Source: Candidatus Ishikawaella capsulata Mpkobe
Lineage (GTDB): Bacteria; Pseudomonadota; Gammaproteobacteria; Enterobacterales; Enterobacteriaceae
Direction: 5' to 3'
NCBI RefSeq assembly: GCF_000828515.1
Contig: NZ_AP010872.1
Location: 97,001-161,000 of the forward strand
DNA: 64,000 nucleotides
A model generated the notes under the pieces. The model did no database searches, had not been told where the DNA came from, and was given only the letters and a program-made list of their open reading frames with translations. The position numbers were made by a program, and so were the translations under genes. Every line of letters starts with the position of its first letter. Within the stretch, counting starts at the first letter, position 1. Positions 32,626-45,418 of the stretch are shown here, in pieces.

Positions 32626-33821
32626 CTAAAATATATTTACTTCACCTATAAGTAAATATATCTTAAGTAAGACTACTGTTACTATAATGATGAATCCAAT
32701 ATTTATACTAATACGGGAATTAACTAGTTTTTCTCCCATAATCAAAGGATTACTGGTAAAACAAAGTAAAGGAATGAGAGCTAATGTAATACTAAAGCTC
32801 AGCAACATTTGACTAAAGACTAAAATAAGTTGGATTACAACCCACTGAAATCAATATTGAAGGTAGCAAATAATACGACGACGTAACCATAGTGGCCTTG
32901 CATTACTACCTGTCCTGCTAAAGTAGCTACAACAGTGGAGGAAATACCTGCCGCTATTAAGCTCAATGCAAAAACTACTGCAGCCGAACGTCCTAAAAGT
33001 GGATGTAAAGTAGTTCAATTCGGCTACTTTAGTATGTCCTGTAAAATGAAATGCTGCTGCCATAGCTATCATGGCTACATTTACAAATCCGGCTCTTGTC
33101 ATTGCTATAACTACATCAACTTTTGTAGAAGCATAACGTTGTTCTAAAGTTGCCCGAGAATTAATTTGCTTGTGTTAGTGCTGAATGTAAATAAATAACA
33201 TGCGGCATAATTGTAGCTCCTACGATACCAGCAGCTAAAAAAACCGCATCAAAAGTAGGAAATGAAAACAATACCATGCCTTTAATTATATCTATACTTT
33301 TTGGATGTGCCCACATTAACTCCAGTATGTAACATACCGCAACTATCACTATCTCTAATCGCTGCTCTCCATGATTTTGTAGCATTAAAATTAAAAAAGG
33401 AACTAATCCGGTAATTAGATCTCCTTGAAGTAGTGAAATACCAAATAACATTTTGAAACCCAATGCTGATCCAATAAATTCTGCTACTATATCGGTTGCC
33501 ATCGCAATAATTTCTGCTTGTATCCAGTAAAACCAAACAATAGGACTAGGAAATCTATTTCTAATATGTTCGGCTAGATTCTTACACGTAGCAATGCCTA
33601 ATTTAGCAGACATTAATTGAATTGACATTGCAATAAGATTTGACAAAAGAGCTACCCATAATAGTTTATAGCCATAAACTGCAAACTGCACCAGCTGGAA
33701 TATTAGTAGAAAAATTTCAGGGATCTATATAACCAATAGCTGCTACAAAAGCTGGACCAAGTAAAAGCATATTAATTTTTCTAGATTCTGTATGAATTTT
33801 TTCAGTATTATTATCTGACAT
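32626..33821 (-). pseudogene. mntH: Manganese transporter MntH, recently inactivated
   Basis: MntH is an NRAMP-type proton-coupled Mn(II) transporter. The start at 33821 gives MSDNN..., and at codon 35 the invariant IDPGNF reads IDP-stop-NF: TGA at 33717-33719 replaces a Gly codon. A 7-bp tandem duplication (AAACTGC twice on the plus strand, 33676-33689) then shifts the frame. A long open piece (33161-33691) keeps family signatures such as [19 protein letters not shown] and [17 protein letters not shown]. Further frameshifts follow near 33160 and in the final third, where [17 protein letters not shown] and the C-terminal [20 protein letters not shown] sit in different frames. Sequence conservation is high, so decay is recent. 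Confidence 0.95.
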
Positions 33822-33913
33822 AATGAAATTACCTAATGATATTAATCCTATATATGTTGTATTTCTTTTAAAAAACAGTATATAATTTCAATAATTGATA
33901 TACAATTGTATTG

Positions 33914-33985
33914 TGGAGCTAAGCGGATTTGAACCGCTGACCTCTTACATGCCATGTAAGAACTCTACCACTGAGCTATAGCCCC
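33914..33985 (-). tRNA. alaW: tRNA-Ala (anticodon GGC)
   Basis: On the minus strand the acceptor GGGGCTA pairs with TAGCTCC plus discriminator A. The D arm is AGCTCAGTGGTAGAG. The anticodon loop is ATGGCAT (GGC, reading GCC/GCT). The T arm is CAGCGGTTCAAATCCGCTT. In E. coli alaX/alaW, with the same anticodon, lie beside gltX. CCA is not fully encoded (ACAA). Confidence 0.95.
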
Positions 33986-34056
33986 GTATATATTATTACA
34001 TAATTAGCAAGTCAGAAATTAATAAGTTCTGACTAGGTATGTAATATATTAAAAGA

Positions 34057-35478
34057 TTAATCAATTATCCTATTTTTATTTTTTATAAAAAACAAAGCTT
34101 TTTTAATACGATATATAGAACGATCTTTCCCAATTGCTTCTATAGTAATATTTAGAGAAGGTGAATTACTCTTTCCTGTAACTGCAACGCGTAATGGCAT
34201 GGAAACCTTATTTATATCTAAATTTAATTTATTTGCAGTGTTGTAAATAGTCAGTTTAATATTTTCTGCATTCCATTGCTTGAGAGTGCCCAAACCACGG
34301 GATATCATATTTAGCGACTCTATCGATACAGGAATCAGATACTTAGCAGCTGCATCAGAATCAAATGTTTCAAATTCTTCATAAAAATAACGTCCTGATA
34401 TTACTATTTCTTTTAAAGTTTTGCAATGTTTCCTTAATAACAGTACTAATTTAACTAAATTTGGGCCAGTACAAATATTAATTTTTTCTTTGGTAAGATG
34501 CCACTGTAACTGTTTAGCTACATATTCAACTGGTAGATTGTTGATATAATGATGATTTAACCAAAGTAATTTTTTTAAATTGAATGTACTAGATGATTTA
34601 TTAATTTTATTTAAAGTAAAAAGATCAAGCATATCTTTCATACTAAAAATTTCTTTATTACCATGTGACCAACCTAATCGAATTAAATAATTAAGTAATG
34701 CTTCCGGTAAAAAACCATCTTCATGAAACTGCATGACACTTACAGCTCCATGGCGTTTAGATAATTTTTTACTATCTTCTCCTAAAATTAAGGAAAGATG
34801 GGCGTACTGTGGTACAGTAGCACCTAGCGCCTTAAAAATATTGATTTGACGGGGTGTATTATTAATATGATCTTCTCCACGGATTATATGAGTAATACCC
34901 ATATCCCAGTCATCTACTACAACACAAAAATTGTAAGTAGGAGATCCATCAGTACGCCTAATGATTAGATCATCTAACTCTTCGTTTTTAAATTCTATTG
35001 GACCGCGGATATGGTCGTGAAAAATAACAGATCCACTTAATGGATTAAGAAAACGTACTACATAAGGGGTATTAGCATCTAAACAACTAATATTATTAGT
35101 GCGACAATATCTATCATAACGGGGTTTTTCTCCACGTTTGATTTGTATATCTCTAATATGATCTAATCTCTGTTTAGCACAATAACACTTATAAGCTTTT
35201 CCTAATTTTAACATTTTATTAATTACATCATTATAGCGATCAAAGCGCTGACTTTGAAAATATGGACCTTCATCCCAATTGAGTTTAAGCCACTTCATAC
35301 TATCTATAATTGCTTTAATTGCTTCAGGTGTGGAACGTTCTAAATCGGTATCTTCAATACGTAATACAAAGCTACCTTTATTATGTTTAGCATATAACCA
35401 AGAATAAAGAGCAGTACGAGCTCCCCCTATATGTAAATAACCACTTGGACTAGGAGCAAATCTTGTTTTAACCTTCAT
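34057..35478 (-). CDS. gltX: Glutamyl-tRNA synthetase GltX
   Basis: GltX charges tRNA-Glu. The 473-residue class-I synthetase (E. coli 471) has the HIGH-type motif [13 protein letters not shown] near residues 12-24 and the KMSKS-type motif KKLSKRHG near 237-244. The four Cys/His zinc-binding insert is partly visible as CYCAKQR...YDRYC near 97-125. It is flanked by the alanine tRNA on one side and Val/Lys tRNAs on the other, exactly as in E. coli. Confidence 0.97.
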   Translation of the reverse strand: MKVKTRFAPSPSGYLHIGGARTALYSWLYAKHNKGSFVLRIEDTDLERSTPEAIKAIIDSMKWLKLNWDEGPYFQSQRFDRYNDVINKMLKLGKAYKCYCAKQRLDHIRDIQIKRGEKPRYDRYCRTNNISCLDANTPYVVRFLNPLSGSVIFHDHIRGPIEFKNEELDDLIIRRTDGSPTYNFCVVVDDWDMGITHIIRGEDHINNTPRQINIFKALGATVPQYAHLSLILGEDSKKLSKRHGAVSVMQFHEDGFLPEALLNYLIRLGWSHGNKEIFSMKDMLDLFTLNKINKSSSTFNLKKLLWLNHHYINNLPVEYVAKQLQWHLTKEKINICTGPNLVKLVLLLRKHCKTLKEIVISGRYFYEEFETFDSDAAAKYLIPVSIESLNMISRGLGTLKQWNAENIKLTIYNTANKLNLDINKVSMPLRVAVTGKSNSPSLNITIEAIGKDRSIYRIKKALFFIKNKNRIID

Positions 35479-35733
35479 GATATTATCCTATCTAATAATT
35501 AATTTTTATTTATAAGATGAAAATTTATTTTATATTAAACAATAACATTAATTAAACAGGACAATAAAATTTGTACTAAAAAAGTATTGACTCAATATAA
35601 AGTTTTAATAAAATGAATTTATATACAGTAAATGATTAATTTACAGAAATTTTTTCTAAAAAATCTTAAAGATGTATTTAAAATATTTTATTTTATGCTA
35701 TAATTTGATTTTGTGTAATGTAGATACATTAGC

Positions 35734-35809
35734 GGGTGATTAGCTCAGTTGGTAGAGCATCTCCCTTACAAGGAGAGGGTCGACGGTTCGAATCCGTCAT
35801 CACCCACCA
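35734..35809 (+). tRNA. valU: tRNA-Val (anticodon TAC)
   Basis: A standard cloverleaf: acceptor GGGTGAT with ATCACCC, D arm TAGCTCAGTTGGTAGAGC, anticodon loop CTTACAA (TAC), T arm GACGGTTCGAATCCGTC, and an encoded CCA. It matches E. coli valU/valX/valY, which lie in the same place as three copies. Here one is kept. Confidence 0.97.
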
Positions 35810-35815
35810 CTTGAA

Positions 35816-35891
35816 GGGTCGTTAGCTCAGTTGGTAGAGCAGTTGACTTTTAATCAATTGGTCGCAGGTTCAATTCCTGCACGACCCACCA
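35816..35891 (+). tRNA. lysV: tRNA-Lys (anticodon TTT)
   Basis: The acceptor GGGTCGT pairs with ACGACCC. The anticodon loop is CTTTTAA (TTT). The T arm is GCAGGTTCAATTCCTGC, and CCA is encoded. It follows tRNA-Val by six bases, so the two are probably one transcript, as in the E. coli valUXY-lysV cluster. Confidence 0.97.
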
Positions 35892-36082
35892 AATATATCT
35901 TAATAAAGATTATAATCTAGTTTGATTGTATGTAGCCTATCAGTGAGTTCTTTAACTTAAAGAGCTATTAAATTTTAGCAATACTGCAGTTCTATTATCA
36001 ATAGAATAACATATAATTCTCTGCAGTATAATAAAGTTATTAATGAGCATATTATAATATTAATTTTTAAATGGATGGTGAA

Positions 36083-37036
36083 ATGAGCTTATTAAGATTT
36101 GAATCAACTATGATAAAACTCTTTTTTACTATCTTGTTAGCAACTTTATTTCCGGCAAAAGGCCATTTTGTTGTTTTTTTAAACTTTTTAACAGCTATTA
36201 CTATCTCACTGTTGTTTTTCATGCATGGTTCCAGATTATCCAGAAAAAAACTTATTTTAGGCAGCAGCAATTGGCAATTACATTTATGTATATTACTAAG
36301 CACATTTTTATTATTTCCAATCTTGGGATTATTGTTAGGTTGGTGGCATCCTCTTAATATTCCAGCAGAAATATATACAGGATTTATCTATTTATGTATT
36401 TTACCAGCCACTGTACAATCTGCTATTGCATTTACTTCTATGGCTGGTGGTAATGTAGCTGCTGCTATCTGTAGCGCTTCTGCTTCTAGTTTCCTAGGTA
36501 TATTTCTTTCTCCATTCTTGCTTAATTTAGTAATTAATATAGAATATGGTTCCTCGAATAAAATAGAACAAATCACTAAAATTATGTTGCATTTGTTACT
36601 GCCATTTATATTAGGTCACCTATTAAGACGTTGGACTAGCGGATGGATTGAAAAACACGATTATATTATTAATGAAATGGATAAATATTCCATACTGTTA
36701 GTTGTTTATTCAGCTATAAGCGAAGCGATAGGAAATAGTATTTGGAATAAATTGGGTTTTCAAGCTATGTTATCGATTATCACAGGATGTATGTTATTAC
36801 TTTCTATTGTATTATTAATTAATCTTCTAGTAGCGCGTTTACTGAGATTAGATAAACAAGATGAAATTGTTGTTTTATTTTGTGGTTCTAAAAAAAGCTT
36901 AGCCAATGGACTTCCTATGGCCCATCTTCTTTTTCCCGGCTCTATTAGAGGAATGATACTACTACCGTTAATGATATTTCATCAAATTCAACTTTTAGTT
37001 TGTTCTATTATTGTCCAAATCTATAAAAATAGATAG
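36083..37036 (+). CDS. yfeH: YfeH, bile-acid:sodium symporter-family membrane protein
   Basis: This hydrophobic protein of about 317 residues matches E. coli YfeH (about 330), a member of the SBF-like (BASS) transporter superfamily whose substrate in bacteria is not settled. About nine to ten membrane segments are visible. Signature blocks are LLFFMHGSRLSRKKL near 40-54, YLCILPATVQSAIAFTSMAGGNVAAA near 104-129 and VLFCGSKKSLANGLPMAHLLFP in the last quarter. The start at 36083 (MSLLRF) is preferred over the ATG at 36071 because it matches the family N-terminus and GGTGA precedes it. It stops three bases before the convergent ligA end, as yfeH borders ligA in E. coli. Confidence 0.9.
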   Translation: MSLLRFESTMIKLFFTILLATLFPAKGHFVVFLNFLTAITISLLFFMHGSRLSRKKLILGSSNWQLHLCILLSTFLLFPILGLLLGWWHPLNIPAEIYTGFIYLCILPATVQSAIAFTSMAGGNVAAAICSASASSFLGIFLSPFLLNLVINIEYGSSNKIEQITKIMLHLLLPFILGHLLRRWTSGWIEKHDYIINEMDKYSILLVVYSAISEAIGNSIWNKLGFQAMLSIITGCMLLLSIVLLINLLVARLLRLDKQDEIVVLFCGSKKSLANGLPMAHLLFPGSIRGMILLPLMIFHQIQLLVCSIIVQIYKNR

Positions 37037-37038
37037 CA

Positions 37039-39096
<2,058 letters not shown>

Positions 39097-39289
39097 TTAC
39101 AGATAAAAAAATTATTTAGAGAAATCTGTTATAACCGTTACGGTGTTTTTTTATTATTAATACAATAATTTTATATATCTAATTAAATGATAACTAATTT
39201 AAATTTGATGATATATCAATCAAAAAATATTAATAGAATATCTTAAATAAGATATACAAAATATAAACTTTATTTAGAGGGCTTAAATA

Positions 39290-40240
39290 ATGAGTAATAT
39301 ATATACTGATAATTCTTTAACAATTGGTAATACTCCGTTAGTACGTCTTAACAAGATAGGAAATGGTAATATTTTAGCAAAAATTGAATCGCGTAATCCT
39401 AGTTTCAGTGTAAAATGTCGCATAGGAGCTAATATGATTTGGGATGCCGAGAAACGTGGTATTATCCATGCCAATCGAGACTTAGAATTAATAGAACCCA
39501 CTAGCGGTAATACTGGAATAGCATTAGCTTATGTAGCTGCTGCTCGTCAATATAAATTAACTCTCATCATGCCAGATACCATGTCTATGGAACGTCGATC
39601 TCTACTCCAAGCATTGGGCGCGAAATTAGAATTGACAGATGGTAAAATGGGTATGAAAGGAGCTATAGATAGAGCAGAAATGATTGTTAATAATAATCCT
39701 AAATATTATGTGCTTTTACAACAATTCAGTAATCCAGCTAATCCTGAAATACATGAACTAACAACTGGTCCAGAAATATGGAAGGATACTGATGGGCAGA
39801 TTGATATTTTTATTGCCGGGGTTGGAACAGGAGGTACTTTAACAGGAGTGAGTCACTATATCAAAAATACTAAAAATAAAAAAGATCTGATTAGTGTAGC
39901 AGTAGAGCCTACTGATTCTCCTGTTATTAGTCAAGCTTTATCCGGTAAAAAGATTAAAGCAGGTCAGCATAAAATTCAAGGTATTGGTGCTGGATTTATT
40001 CCTGCTAATTTAAATCTTAATTTAGTAGATCAAGTAATTACCATTACTAATGAAGAAGCAATAACAACAGCTCATTGTTTAATGAAAAAAGAAGGCATTC
40101 TAGCTGGAATTTCTTCAGGAGCTGCGGTAGCCGCTGCTTTAAAAATACAACAAACAAAAAAATTTTCCAACAAAACCATAGTAGTTATCTTACCTTCTTC
40201 TGCAGAACGTTATTTAAGCTCTATACTTTTTAAAAGTTAA
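39290..40240 (+). CDS. cysK: O-acetylserine sulfhydrylase A CysK
   Basis: CysK makes cysteine from O-acetylserine and the sulfide produced by the cysJIH products in this window. The 316 residues follow E. coli CysK (323) rather than Cys[16 protein letters not shown] at the start, PLP lysine in [14 protein letters not shown] near residue 42, [31 protein letters not shown] and [13 protein letters not shown]. The last residues are trimmed compared with E. coli. GAGGGC upstream of the start is a good ribosome-binding site. In E. coli it is followed by ptsHI-crr, here absent. Confidence 0.97.
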   Translation: MSNIYTDNSLTIGNTPLVRLNKIGNGNILAKIESRNPSFSVKCRIGANMIWDAEKRGIIHANRDLELIEPTSGNTGIALAYVAAARQYKLTLIMPDTMSMERRSLLQALGAKLELTDGKMGMKGAIDRAEMIVNNNPKYYVLLQQFSNPANPEIHELTTGPEIWKDTDGQIDIFIAGVGTGGTLTGVSHYIKNTKNKKDLISVAVEPTDSPVISQALSGKKIKAGQHKIQGIGAGFIPANLNLNLVDQVITITNEEAITTAHCLMKKEGILAGISSGAAVAAALKIQQTKKFSNKTIVVILPSSAERYLSSILFKS

Positions 40241-40456
40241 TAAGATTACATGTGACAGACATTATCCTTATTAAGGATTATTATCAAATATTTTTAATAA
40301 ACATTATAGATATTAATGCATAAAAGAGGATATTTTTATTAAAATAATTGCAGGAAATATGATATTTAAAAGAAATATGAATGCTCTAGTAAGCTATTTT
40401 AAAAGAGAGAAATACTCTTATCATTTGTTATGTTATAAATATAAAAGGAAAATTTA

Positions 40457-40990
40457 ATGAATTTCGATAAGATACCAGCTGGTTTAAATTTACCCAAAGA
40501 TATCTATGTAATCATTGAGATTGGAGCTCATTCTACTCCGGTGAAATATGAAATAAATAAAGAATCTGGCCATTTATTTGTAGATCGTTTTATGTCGACT
40601 ACTCTTTGTTATCCATGCAATTATGGTTATATAAATAATACCTTATCTTTAGATGGAGATCCAGTCGATGTTTTGGTACCTACCCCACATCCTTTATACT
40701 CAGGATCTGTAATACGTTGTCGACCAGTTGGAATGCTAAAAATGACTGATGAATCAGGTAAAGATGTAAAAATAGTTGCTGTACCTCATAATAAGGTTTC
40801 AGAAACATATAAATATGTCAAAAATATCACTGATTTACCAGAATTACTACTGAATCAAATTAACCATTTTTTTCAACACTATAAGGACTTAGAAAATAAT
40901 AAGTGGACGAAAATAGATAGTTGGGCTGATATTAAATCAGCTGAGCTGGAAATTATCAATTCATTTCAACGTGCTCAAGAAAATAGTTAA
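40457..40990 (+). CDS. ppa: Inorganic pyrophosphatase Ppa
   Basis: Ppa hydrolyses pyrophosphate, pulling forward biosynthetic reactions such as the ATP sulfurylase step. The 177 residues match the E. coli enzyme (176). The metal-binding signature DGDPVDVLV near residues 66-74 and the [15 protein letters not shown] block are intact. AAAGGAAAA precedes the start. Its neighbours differ from E. coli, marking a rearrangement joint. Confidence 0.97.
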   Translation: MNFDKIPAGLNLPKDIYVIIEIGAHSTPVKYEINKESGHLFVDRFMSTTLCYPCNYGYINNTLSLDGDPVDVLVPTPHPLYSGSVIRCRPVGMLKMTDESGKDVKIVAVPHNKVSETYKYVKNITDLPELLLNQINHFFQHYKDLENNKWTKIDSWADIKSAELEIINSFQRAQENS

Positions 40991-41032
40991 TTAACTAAGA
41001 AATGAAGGATATTCAATTGCTCATTAATGGAC

Positions 41033-41059
41033 AAAGACATTAAACATGTTTATGTCTTT
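41033..41059. terminator. Hairpin between convergent ppa and bioH
   Basis: AAAGACATTAAA and TTTATGTCTTT pair around a CATG tetraloop, with one unpaired T in the left arm. It lies midway between two genes that converge, which is where a shared terminator would be expected. No strong T-run follows. Confidence 0.5.
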
Positions 41060-41103
41060 CCCAAATAGCATGACCTTAATTAGTTAAATATAACAATCAA
41101 AAA

Positions 41104-41871
41104 TTATGCTTTAATAAAATTTATTATATGTTGACAAAATAATGTAGGGTGAGAAAGAAAAGGTGCATGTGCTGCTTTCTGCATTATAATTGATTTGCTA
41201 TTAGGATACATTTCATCCAATAACCGTGATATGCTTCGTGGTACTAATCCATCAAGAGCGCCGTATATCCTTAGAAAAGGACAAGACACTTGAAGGAGTG
41301 CATTTCGTAAGTCGGTATTGCATAAAATATTTAAACTATTTTCCAGTGCTGATAATCGTGGTATGGAACACGATAATATAACTTTATTAAAAGTATGAAT
41401 ATCTTTTATAGCAGTTTGACTACCTATAGTTTGTAATATAAAGAAACGTTCTAGAGTACGATAAAAATTTTTGTTAAGCTGTTTTTTTATCTCAATTAAT
41501 GTTTGCATTTTAATGCCAGGCCAGTGTACTTTTTTGATAAAGCACGGTGAAGATGCTACAGTAATGAGTCCTTTTATTTTGTGTGGTTGTGTTATAGCTA
41601 AATAACTAGCCACTAAACCACCTAAAGACCAACCTAAAACGAAGCTATCTTCAGGAATTATAGGAACTAAAAATTGTGACATTTCTCTCAAAAGAGTTGC
41701 TTCATATCTTTGATTATAACCAAAACCAGGTAAATCTATAAGATACACACGAAAATAAGGATTTAACCAGGATAATATGGTATCCCATATTTTTGCATTT
41801 AATCCCCATCCATGCAATAATACTAGATTAATAGTACCGTGTCCACACGTATGGTAATAAAATGGTTTCAT
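41104..41871 (-). CDS. bioH: Pimeloyl-ACP methyl ester carboxylesterase BioH
   Basis: BioH releases methanol from pimeloyl-ACP methyl ester, ending the synthesis of the biotin precursor. The 255-residue alpha/beta hydrolase (E. coli 256) shows the oxyanion region LLHGWGLNAKIWD, nucleophile Ser in LGWSLGGLVAS near 80-90, Asp in YGALDGLVP near 207 and His in KAAHAPFLSHP near 235. It is divergent from nfuA. In E. coli gntX lies between them and is lost here. Retention suggests biotin synthesis. Confidence 0.94.
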   Translation of the reverse strand: MKPFYYHTCGHGTINLVLLHGWGLNAKIWDTILSWLNPYFRVYLIDLPGFGYNQRYEATLLREMSQFLVPIIPEDSFVLGWSLGGLVASYLAITQPHKIKGLITVASSPCFIKKVHWPGIKMQTLIEIKKQLNKNFYRTLERFFILQTIGSQTAIKDIHTFNKVILSCSIPRLSALENSLNILCNTDLRNALLQVSCPFLRIYGALDGLVPRSISRLLDEMYPNSKSIIMQKAAHAPFLSHPTLFCQHIINFIKA

Positions 41872-41985
41872 AAATATTTTCCAAAATTATTTTTTACATA
41901 TTTAACTTTTTTAAAATGTTTTATTATATTTTTATAAACTATATATAGTTTATAAGTATATATTTTAAATAAAGAGAGAGATTAC

Positions 41986-42567
41986 ATGATCAGCATTAGT
42001 GCAGTTGCTCAAGAGCATTTTATAAAATTACTAGCAAATCAAGAGAAAGGTACTCAAATTAGAGTATTTATTATTAATCCAGGTACTATTCATGCTGAGT
42101 GTGGGGTTTCTTACTGTCCTTTAGATACAATAGAACAAACTGATATTGAAATCAAATTCAACAATTTTTGCGTTTATATAGATAAATCTAGTGTTCCTTA
42201 TTTAAAAGGAGCAGAAATAGATTTATCAATAGATAATCTTGGCTCTCAATTAACCTTAAAAGCTCCGAATGCTAAAATAGCTAAACTAGCAGATGATGAT
42301 AATGCTCCATTAATTGATCGTATGAGATATTTAATAAATACCAAGATTAATCCTCAGCTAGCAAATCATGGTGGTTATGTAAATATAGTAGAAATAACAA
42401 ATGAAAATTATGTTATTTTAGAATTTAGCGGAGGATGTAATGGATGTTCTATGATTAATGTAACCTTGAAACAAGGAATTGAAAAAGAATTAATTAAATA
42501 TTTTCCGGAAATAAAAGGAGTATGTGATGTAACTAAACATCAATATGGTCAACATTCTTATTATTAA
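41986..42567 (+). CDS. nfuA: Fe/S biogenesis protein NfuA
   Basis: NfuA carries and delivers [4Fe-4S] clusters to apo-enzymes. Targets in this window could include aconitase and sulfite reductase. The 193 residues (E. coli 191) comprise a degenerate A-type domain (1-100) and a C-terminal Nfu domain with the CxxC cluster site in [14 protein letters not shown] near residues 148-154. GAGAGAGA upstream of the start is a good ribosome-binding site. Confidence 0.96.
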   Translation: MISISAVAQEHFIKLLANQEKGTQIRVFIINPGTIHAECGVSYCPLDTIEQTDIEIKFNNFCVYIDKSSVPYLKGAEIDLSIDNLGSQLTLKAPNAKIAKLADDDNAPLIDRMRYLINTKINPQLANHGGYVNIVEITNENYVILEFSGGCNGCSMINVTLKQGIEKELIKYFPEIKGVCDVTKHQYGQHSYY

Positions 42568-42622
42568 AATAACTGTTTGAGATATGTCTTTTCTTAAAAA
42601 GAAGTTATCAACAGCTTATATA

Positions 42623-43417
42623 TTATACTGCTACCTCAGCGAAAATAGGAGGATATGGATTATATCCTATAATTTTAAAATCTTTAAAATTATAATTAAA
42701 TAATGAATCTGATTTATGATTAATAATCAATTTTGGTAATGAGCGTGGTTTCCTTGCTAACTGTATATGTGCTTGTTCAATATGATTATTATACAGATGG
42801 ATATCTCCACCTGTCCATATAAAATTACCAACTTTTAGGTTACATTGTTGAGCTATAATATGCATTAGAAGCGCATAACTAGCAATATTAAAAGGTAATC
42901 CTAAAAATATATCGCACGAACGTTGGTATAATTGACAAGAAAGTTTACCAGCTGATATATAGAATTGAAAAAGAATGTGACATGGAGGAAGAGCCATTTG
43001 GCTTAGTTCTCCAACATTCCAAGAAGATACAATCATTCTACGAGAATCAGGATCATATTTTATTTGTTCTAATACCTGACTAATTTGATCAACTATTCGT
43101 CCATTTACTGTTTGCCAACTGCGCCACTGTTTTCCATATATTGGTCCTAAGTTGCCATCATTATCGGCCCATTTGTTCCATATATTAACTTTGTTTCTTT
43201 TTAAAAAGTTAATATTTGTATCACCTTGTAACATCCAGAGTAATTCATAAATAATCGAACGTACATGACATTTTTTTGTAGTTACTAATGGAAAACCCTT
43301 TTGAAGATCAAAAATCATTTGTGCACCAAAAATAGAAATAGTACCAACGCCGGTACGATCATTTTTTTTTGCACCTTTCTCTAATACCTTTTTCATTAAT
43401 TTTAAATATTGTTTCAT
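42623..43417 (-). CDS. thyA: Thymidylate synthase ThyA
   Basis: ThyA methylates dUMP to dTMP with methylene-tetrahydrofolate. The 264 residues equal the E. coli protein. The nucleophile Cys146 lies in [13 protein letters not shown], the dUMP-phosphate Arg residues in [13 protein letters not shown] and [10 protein letters not shown], and the C-terminus ends with the family-typical PIFAEVAV-type tail. The start overlaps the lgt stop by four bases (ATGA), so lgt and thyA are co-translated, as in E. coli. Confidence 0.98.
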   Translation of the reverse strand: MKQYLKLMKKVLEKGAKKNDRTGVGTISIFGAQMIFDLQKGFPLVTTKKCHVRSIIYELLWMLQGDTNINFLKRNKVNIWNKWADNDGNLGPIYGKQWRSWQTVNGRIVDQISQVLEQIKYDPDSRRMIVSSWNVGELSQMALPPCHILFQFYISAGKLSCQLYQRSCDIFLGLPFNIASYALLMHIIAQQCNLKVGNFIWTGGDIHLYNNHIEQAHIQLARKPRSLPKLIINHKSDSLFNYNFKDFKIIGYNPYPPIFAEVAV

Positions 43418-44280
43418 ATTTTATAACACTCATGATAATGATATGACCATATTACTATAATTACACCACTTATAATCATAGGAATAGAAAGAATTTGGCC
43501 CATGCTGATAATTTTATGAAAAAGACCTAGCTGGGGATCAGGTTGTCGAAAGAATTCTAAGATAATACGAAATAAACCATAACTAATTAAAAACACTCCG
43601 GAAGTACTCCCCCTAGGTCTAGGTTTACAAATAAATATCTTAATAATGATAAAAAGCAACACACCTTCCAACATTAATTCATAAATTTGCGAGGGATGAC
43701 GTGGTAGTACACTATATATATTTAACATTTTTTGATATTCAGGATGTATTTTAACAAAATTTAGATCTTCATTGTATGAATTATGAAATAGCATTGCCCA
43801 AGGAATATTAGGAGCAACACGGCCATATAATTCACCATTAATAAAATTACCTAAACGACCTGCCCCCAAACCAAACGGAACAAGAGGGGCGATAAAATCA
43901 GATATTTTCAAAAAATCACGGTTAGTACTATATGAAAAACAAAATACAATAAAAATTACTCCTATTAATCCACCATGAAATGACATTCCTCCATTCCATA
44001 TTTTAAACATAAATAATGGATCTTTAATAAAAAGATCAAATCTATAGATCAATACATATCCAATACGACCACCTACAATTGCAGCGATGAAAGATAAACA
44101 TAATAAATTTTGTACCTCATCTTCTTTCCAATCACTATGTGGTTTTCTGACATACCGTAATGCTAACCATTTGGCAAATATAAAACCTATGACATACATC
44201 AATCCATACCAATGGAACGAAAGCGGACCAATAGATAAAAATATAGGATTAATTTTTGGCAAAGTAATATAATTAATCAT
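43414..44280 (-). CDS. lgt: Prolipoprotein diacylglyceryl transferase Lgt
   Basis: Lgt attaches diacylglycerol to the lipobox Cys of prolipoproteins in the inner membrane, which BamC would need. The 288-residue protein (E. coli 291) has about seven membrane segments. The signature HGGLIGVI and the catalytic-region motif [14 protein letters not shown] near residues 140-153 are conserved, and RHPSQIYE follows. It is the first gene of the lgt-thyA unit. Confidence 0.97.
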   Translation of the reverse strand: MINYITLPKINPIFLSIGPLSFHWYGLMYVIGFIFAKWLALRYVRKPHSDWKEDEVQNLLCLSFIAAIVGGRIGYVLIYRFDLFIKDPLFMFKIWNGGMSFHGGLIGVIFIVFCFSYSTNRDFLKISDFIAPLVPFGLGAGRLGNFINGELYGRVAPNIPWAMLFHNSYNEDLNFVKIHPEYQKMLNIYSVLPRHPSQIYELMLEGVLLFIIIKIFICKPRPRGSTSGVFLISYGLFRIILEFFRQPDPQLGLFHKIISMGQILSIPMIISGVIIVIWSYHYHECYKI

Positions 44281-44675
44281 GTTTAACTATTATTTTTACT
44301 AAAAATATATACTGTATGCAAAATATGCTCTATGTATTTATCTAACTACTATATAAATCGGCATAAGATGTCGATAAATATTACAACATATAAAAACCAC
44401 GTTACGGATAAAGTACATCATACATTTACAACTATTAAATTCTTAAACAGTAACAAATTGGCTGCTAAATACTCTGAGCAATTTATATCATAAACTCCTA
44501 TCTATTCAAACAATTATAGATACATTATTCTTCAAAAATTGAAATGGTAAGCATTATTAATAATTAGCTTATCCTAAACTTGCATTCAATAATTTATTTT
44601 TTAATTTTCATAATATAAAGTCATATTAGTTAAAATATTAATACTATATTAAAATTTTAATATAAAATTAAATTT
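44281..44675. other. Divergent lgt-mutH spacer
   Basis: There is no gene in these 395 AT-rich bases. In E. coli rppH and ptsP lie here, and I could not recognise remains of either. The region must hold promoters for both the lgt-thyA and mutH units. Confidence 0.6.
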
Positions 44676-45362
44676 ATGAGTAAACCTTTTAATTTGCATA
44701 ATCCGCCAATAGATGAAAAAACTTTGCTATTAAGAGCTCAGAAGTTAGCAGGATGCACTATTCAAGAGTTAGCCTTAAAGGCAGGTATTACGGTACCTAT
44801 AAACTTAAAAAATAATAAGGGATGGGTTGGTATCCTAATAGAATTGAATTTAGGAGCGTATGGTAATAATAGAGCCATTCAAGATTTTCCTCATCTTGGC
44901 ATTGAACTGAAAACTATTCCTATAAATAGTGAAGGATATCCACTAGAAAGTACTTTTATATGTATGGCCTCTCTAAGAGGCAATATTGGAATCACTTGGA
45001 ATAATAGTTATGTCTACCACAAATTAACAAGAGTGCTCTGGATTCCAGTAGAAGGAAAACAAAATATTCCGCTTAATATAAGACGTGTTGGTGCACCTGT
45101 ACTTTGGAGCCCTAATGCCCATGAAGAACATTTATTACGACAAGATTGGGAGGAATTAATAGATATGATTGCACTGGGGGAAATTGAAAATATTACATCA
45201 AGTTATGGAGAATATATGCAATTGCGTTCTAAAAGCGCTAACAAGCAGATATTTACAGAAGCAATTGGCAATAATGGTCAAATTATACTAACGACACCGC
45301 GCGCTTTCTACCTTAAAAAAAAATTTACCAGTTCTTTGTTGGCACGTTATTTTTTATTATAA
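44676..45362 (+). CDS. mutH: DNA mismatch repair endonuclease MutH
   Basis: MutH nicks the unmethylated strand at hemimethylated GATC after activation by MutS-MutL. The 228 residues (E. coli 229) include the catalytic acidic residues and Lys in DFPHLGIELKTIPI near residues 70-83. The DNA-contact region TRVLWIPVEG and the C-terminal FYLKKKFTSSLLARYFL are conserved. It implies that Dam methylation may still be used for strand discrimination. Very reduced symbionts usually lack MutH. Confidence 0.96.
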   Translation: MSKPFNLHNPPIDEKTLLLRAQKLAGCTIQELALKAGITVPINLKNNKGWVGILIELNLGAYGNNRAIQDFPHLGIELKTIPINSEGYPLESTFICMASLRGNIGITWNNSYVYHKLTRVLWIPVEGKQNIPLNIRRVGAPVLWSPNAHEEHLLRQDWEELIDMIALGEIENITSSYGEYMQLRSKSANKQIFTEAIGNNGQIILTTPRAFYLKKKFTSSLLARYFLL

Positions 45363-45418
45363 TGTTTCAACCAGATCTATCATAAATTGTTTAATTTTAA
45401 TTAACTTTGAGAGTCAAA

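Noticed and set aside
32851-33691. Separate small genes in the mntH region.
   Set aside because: All sensible pieces join into MntH in order on the minus strand. Those in other frames are shadows.
39290-40240. Annotation as CysM rather than CysK.
   Set aside because: The residues around the PLP lysine (SFSVKCRIG) and the whole sequence track CysK. CysM has PAGSVKDRAA there.
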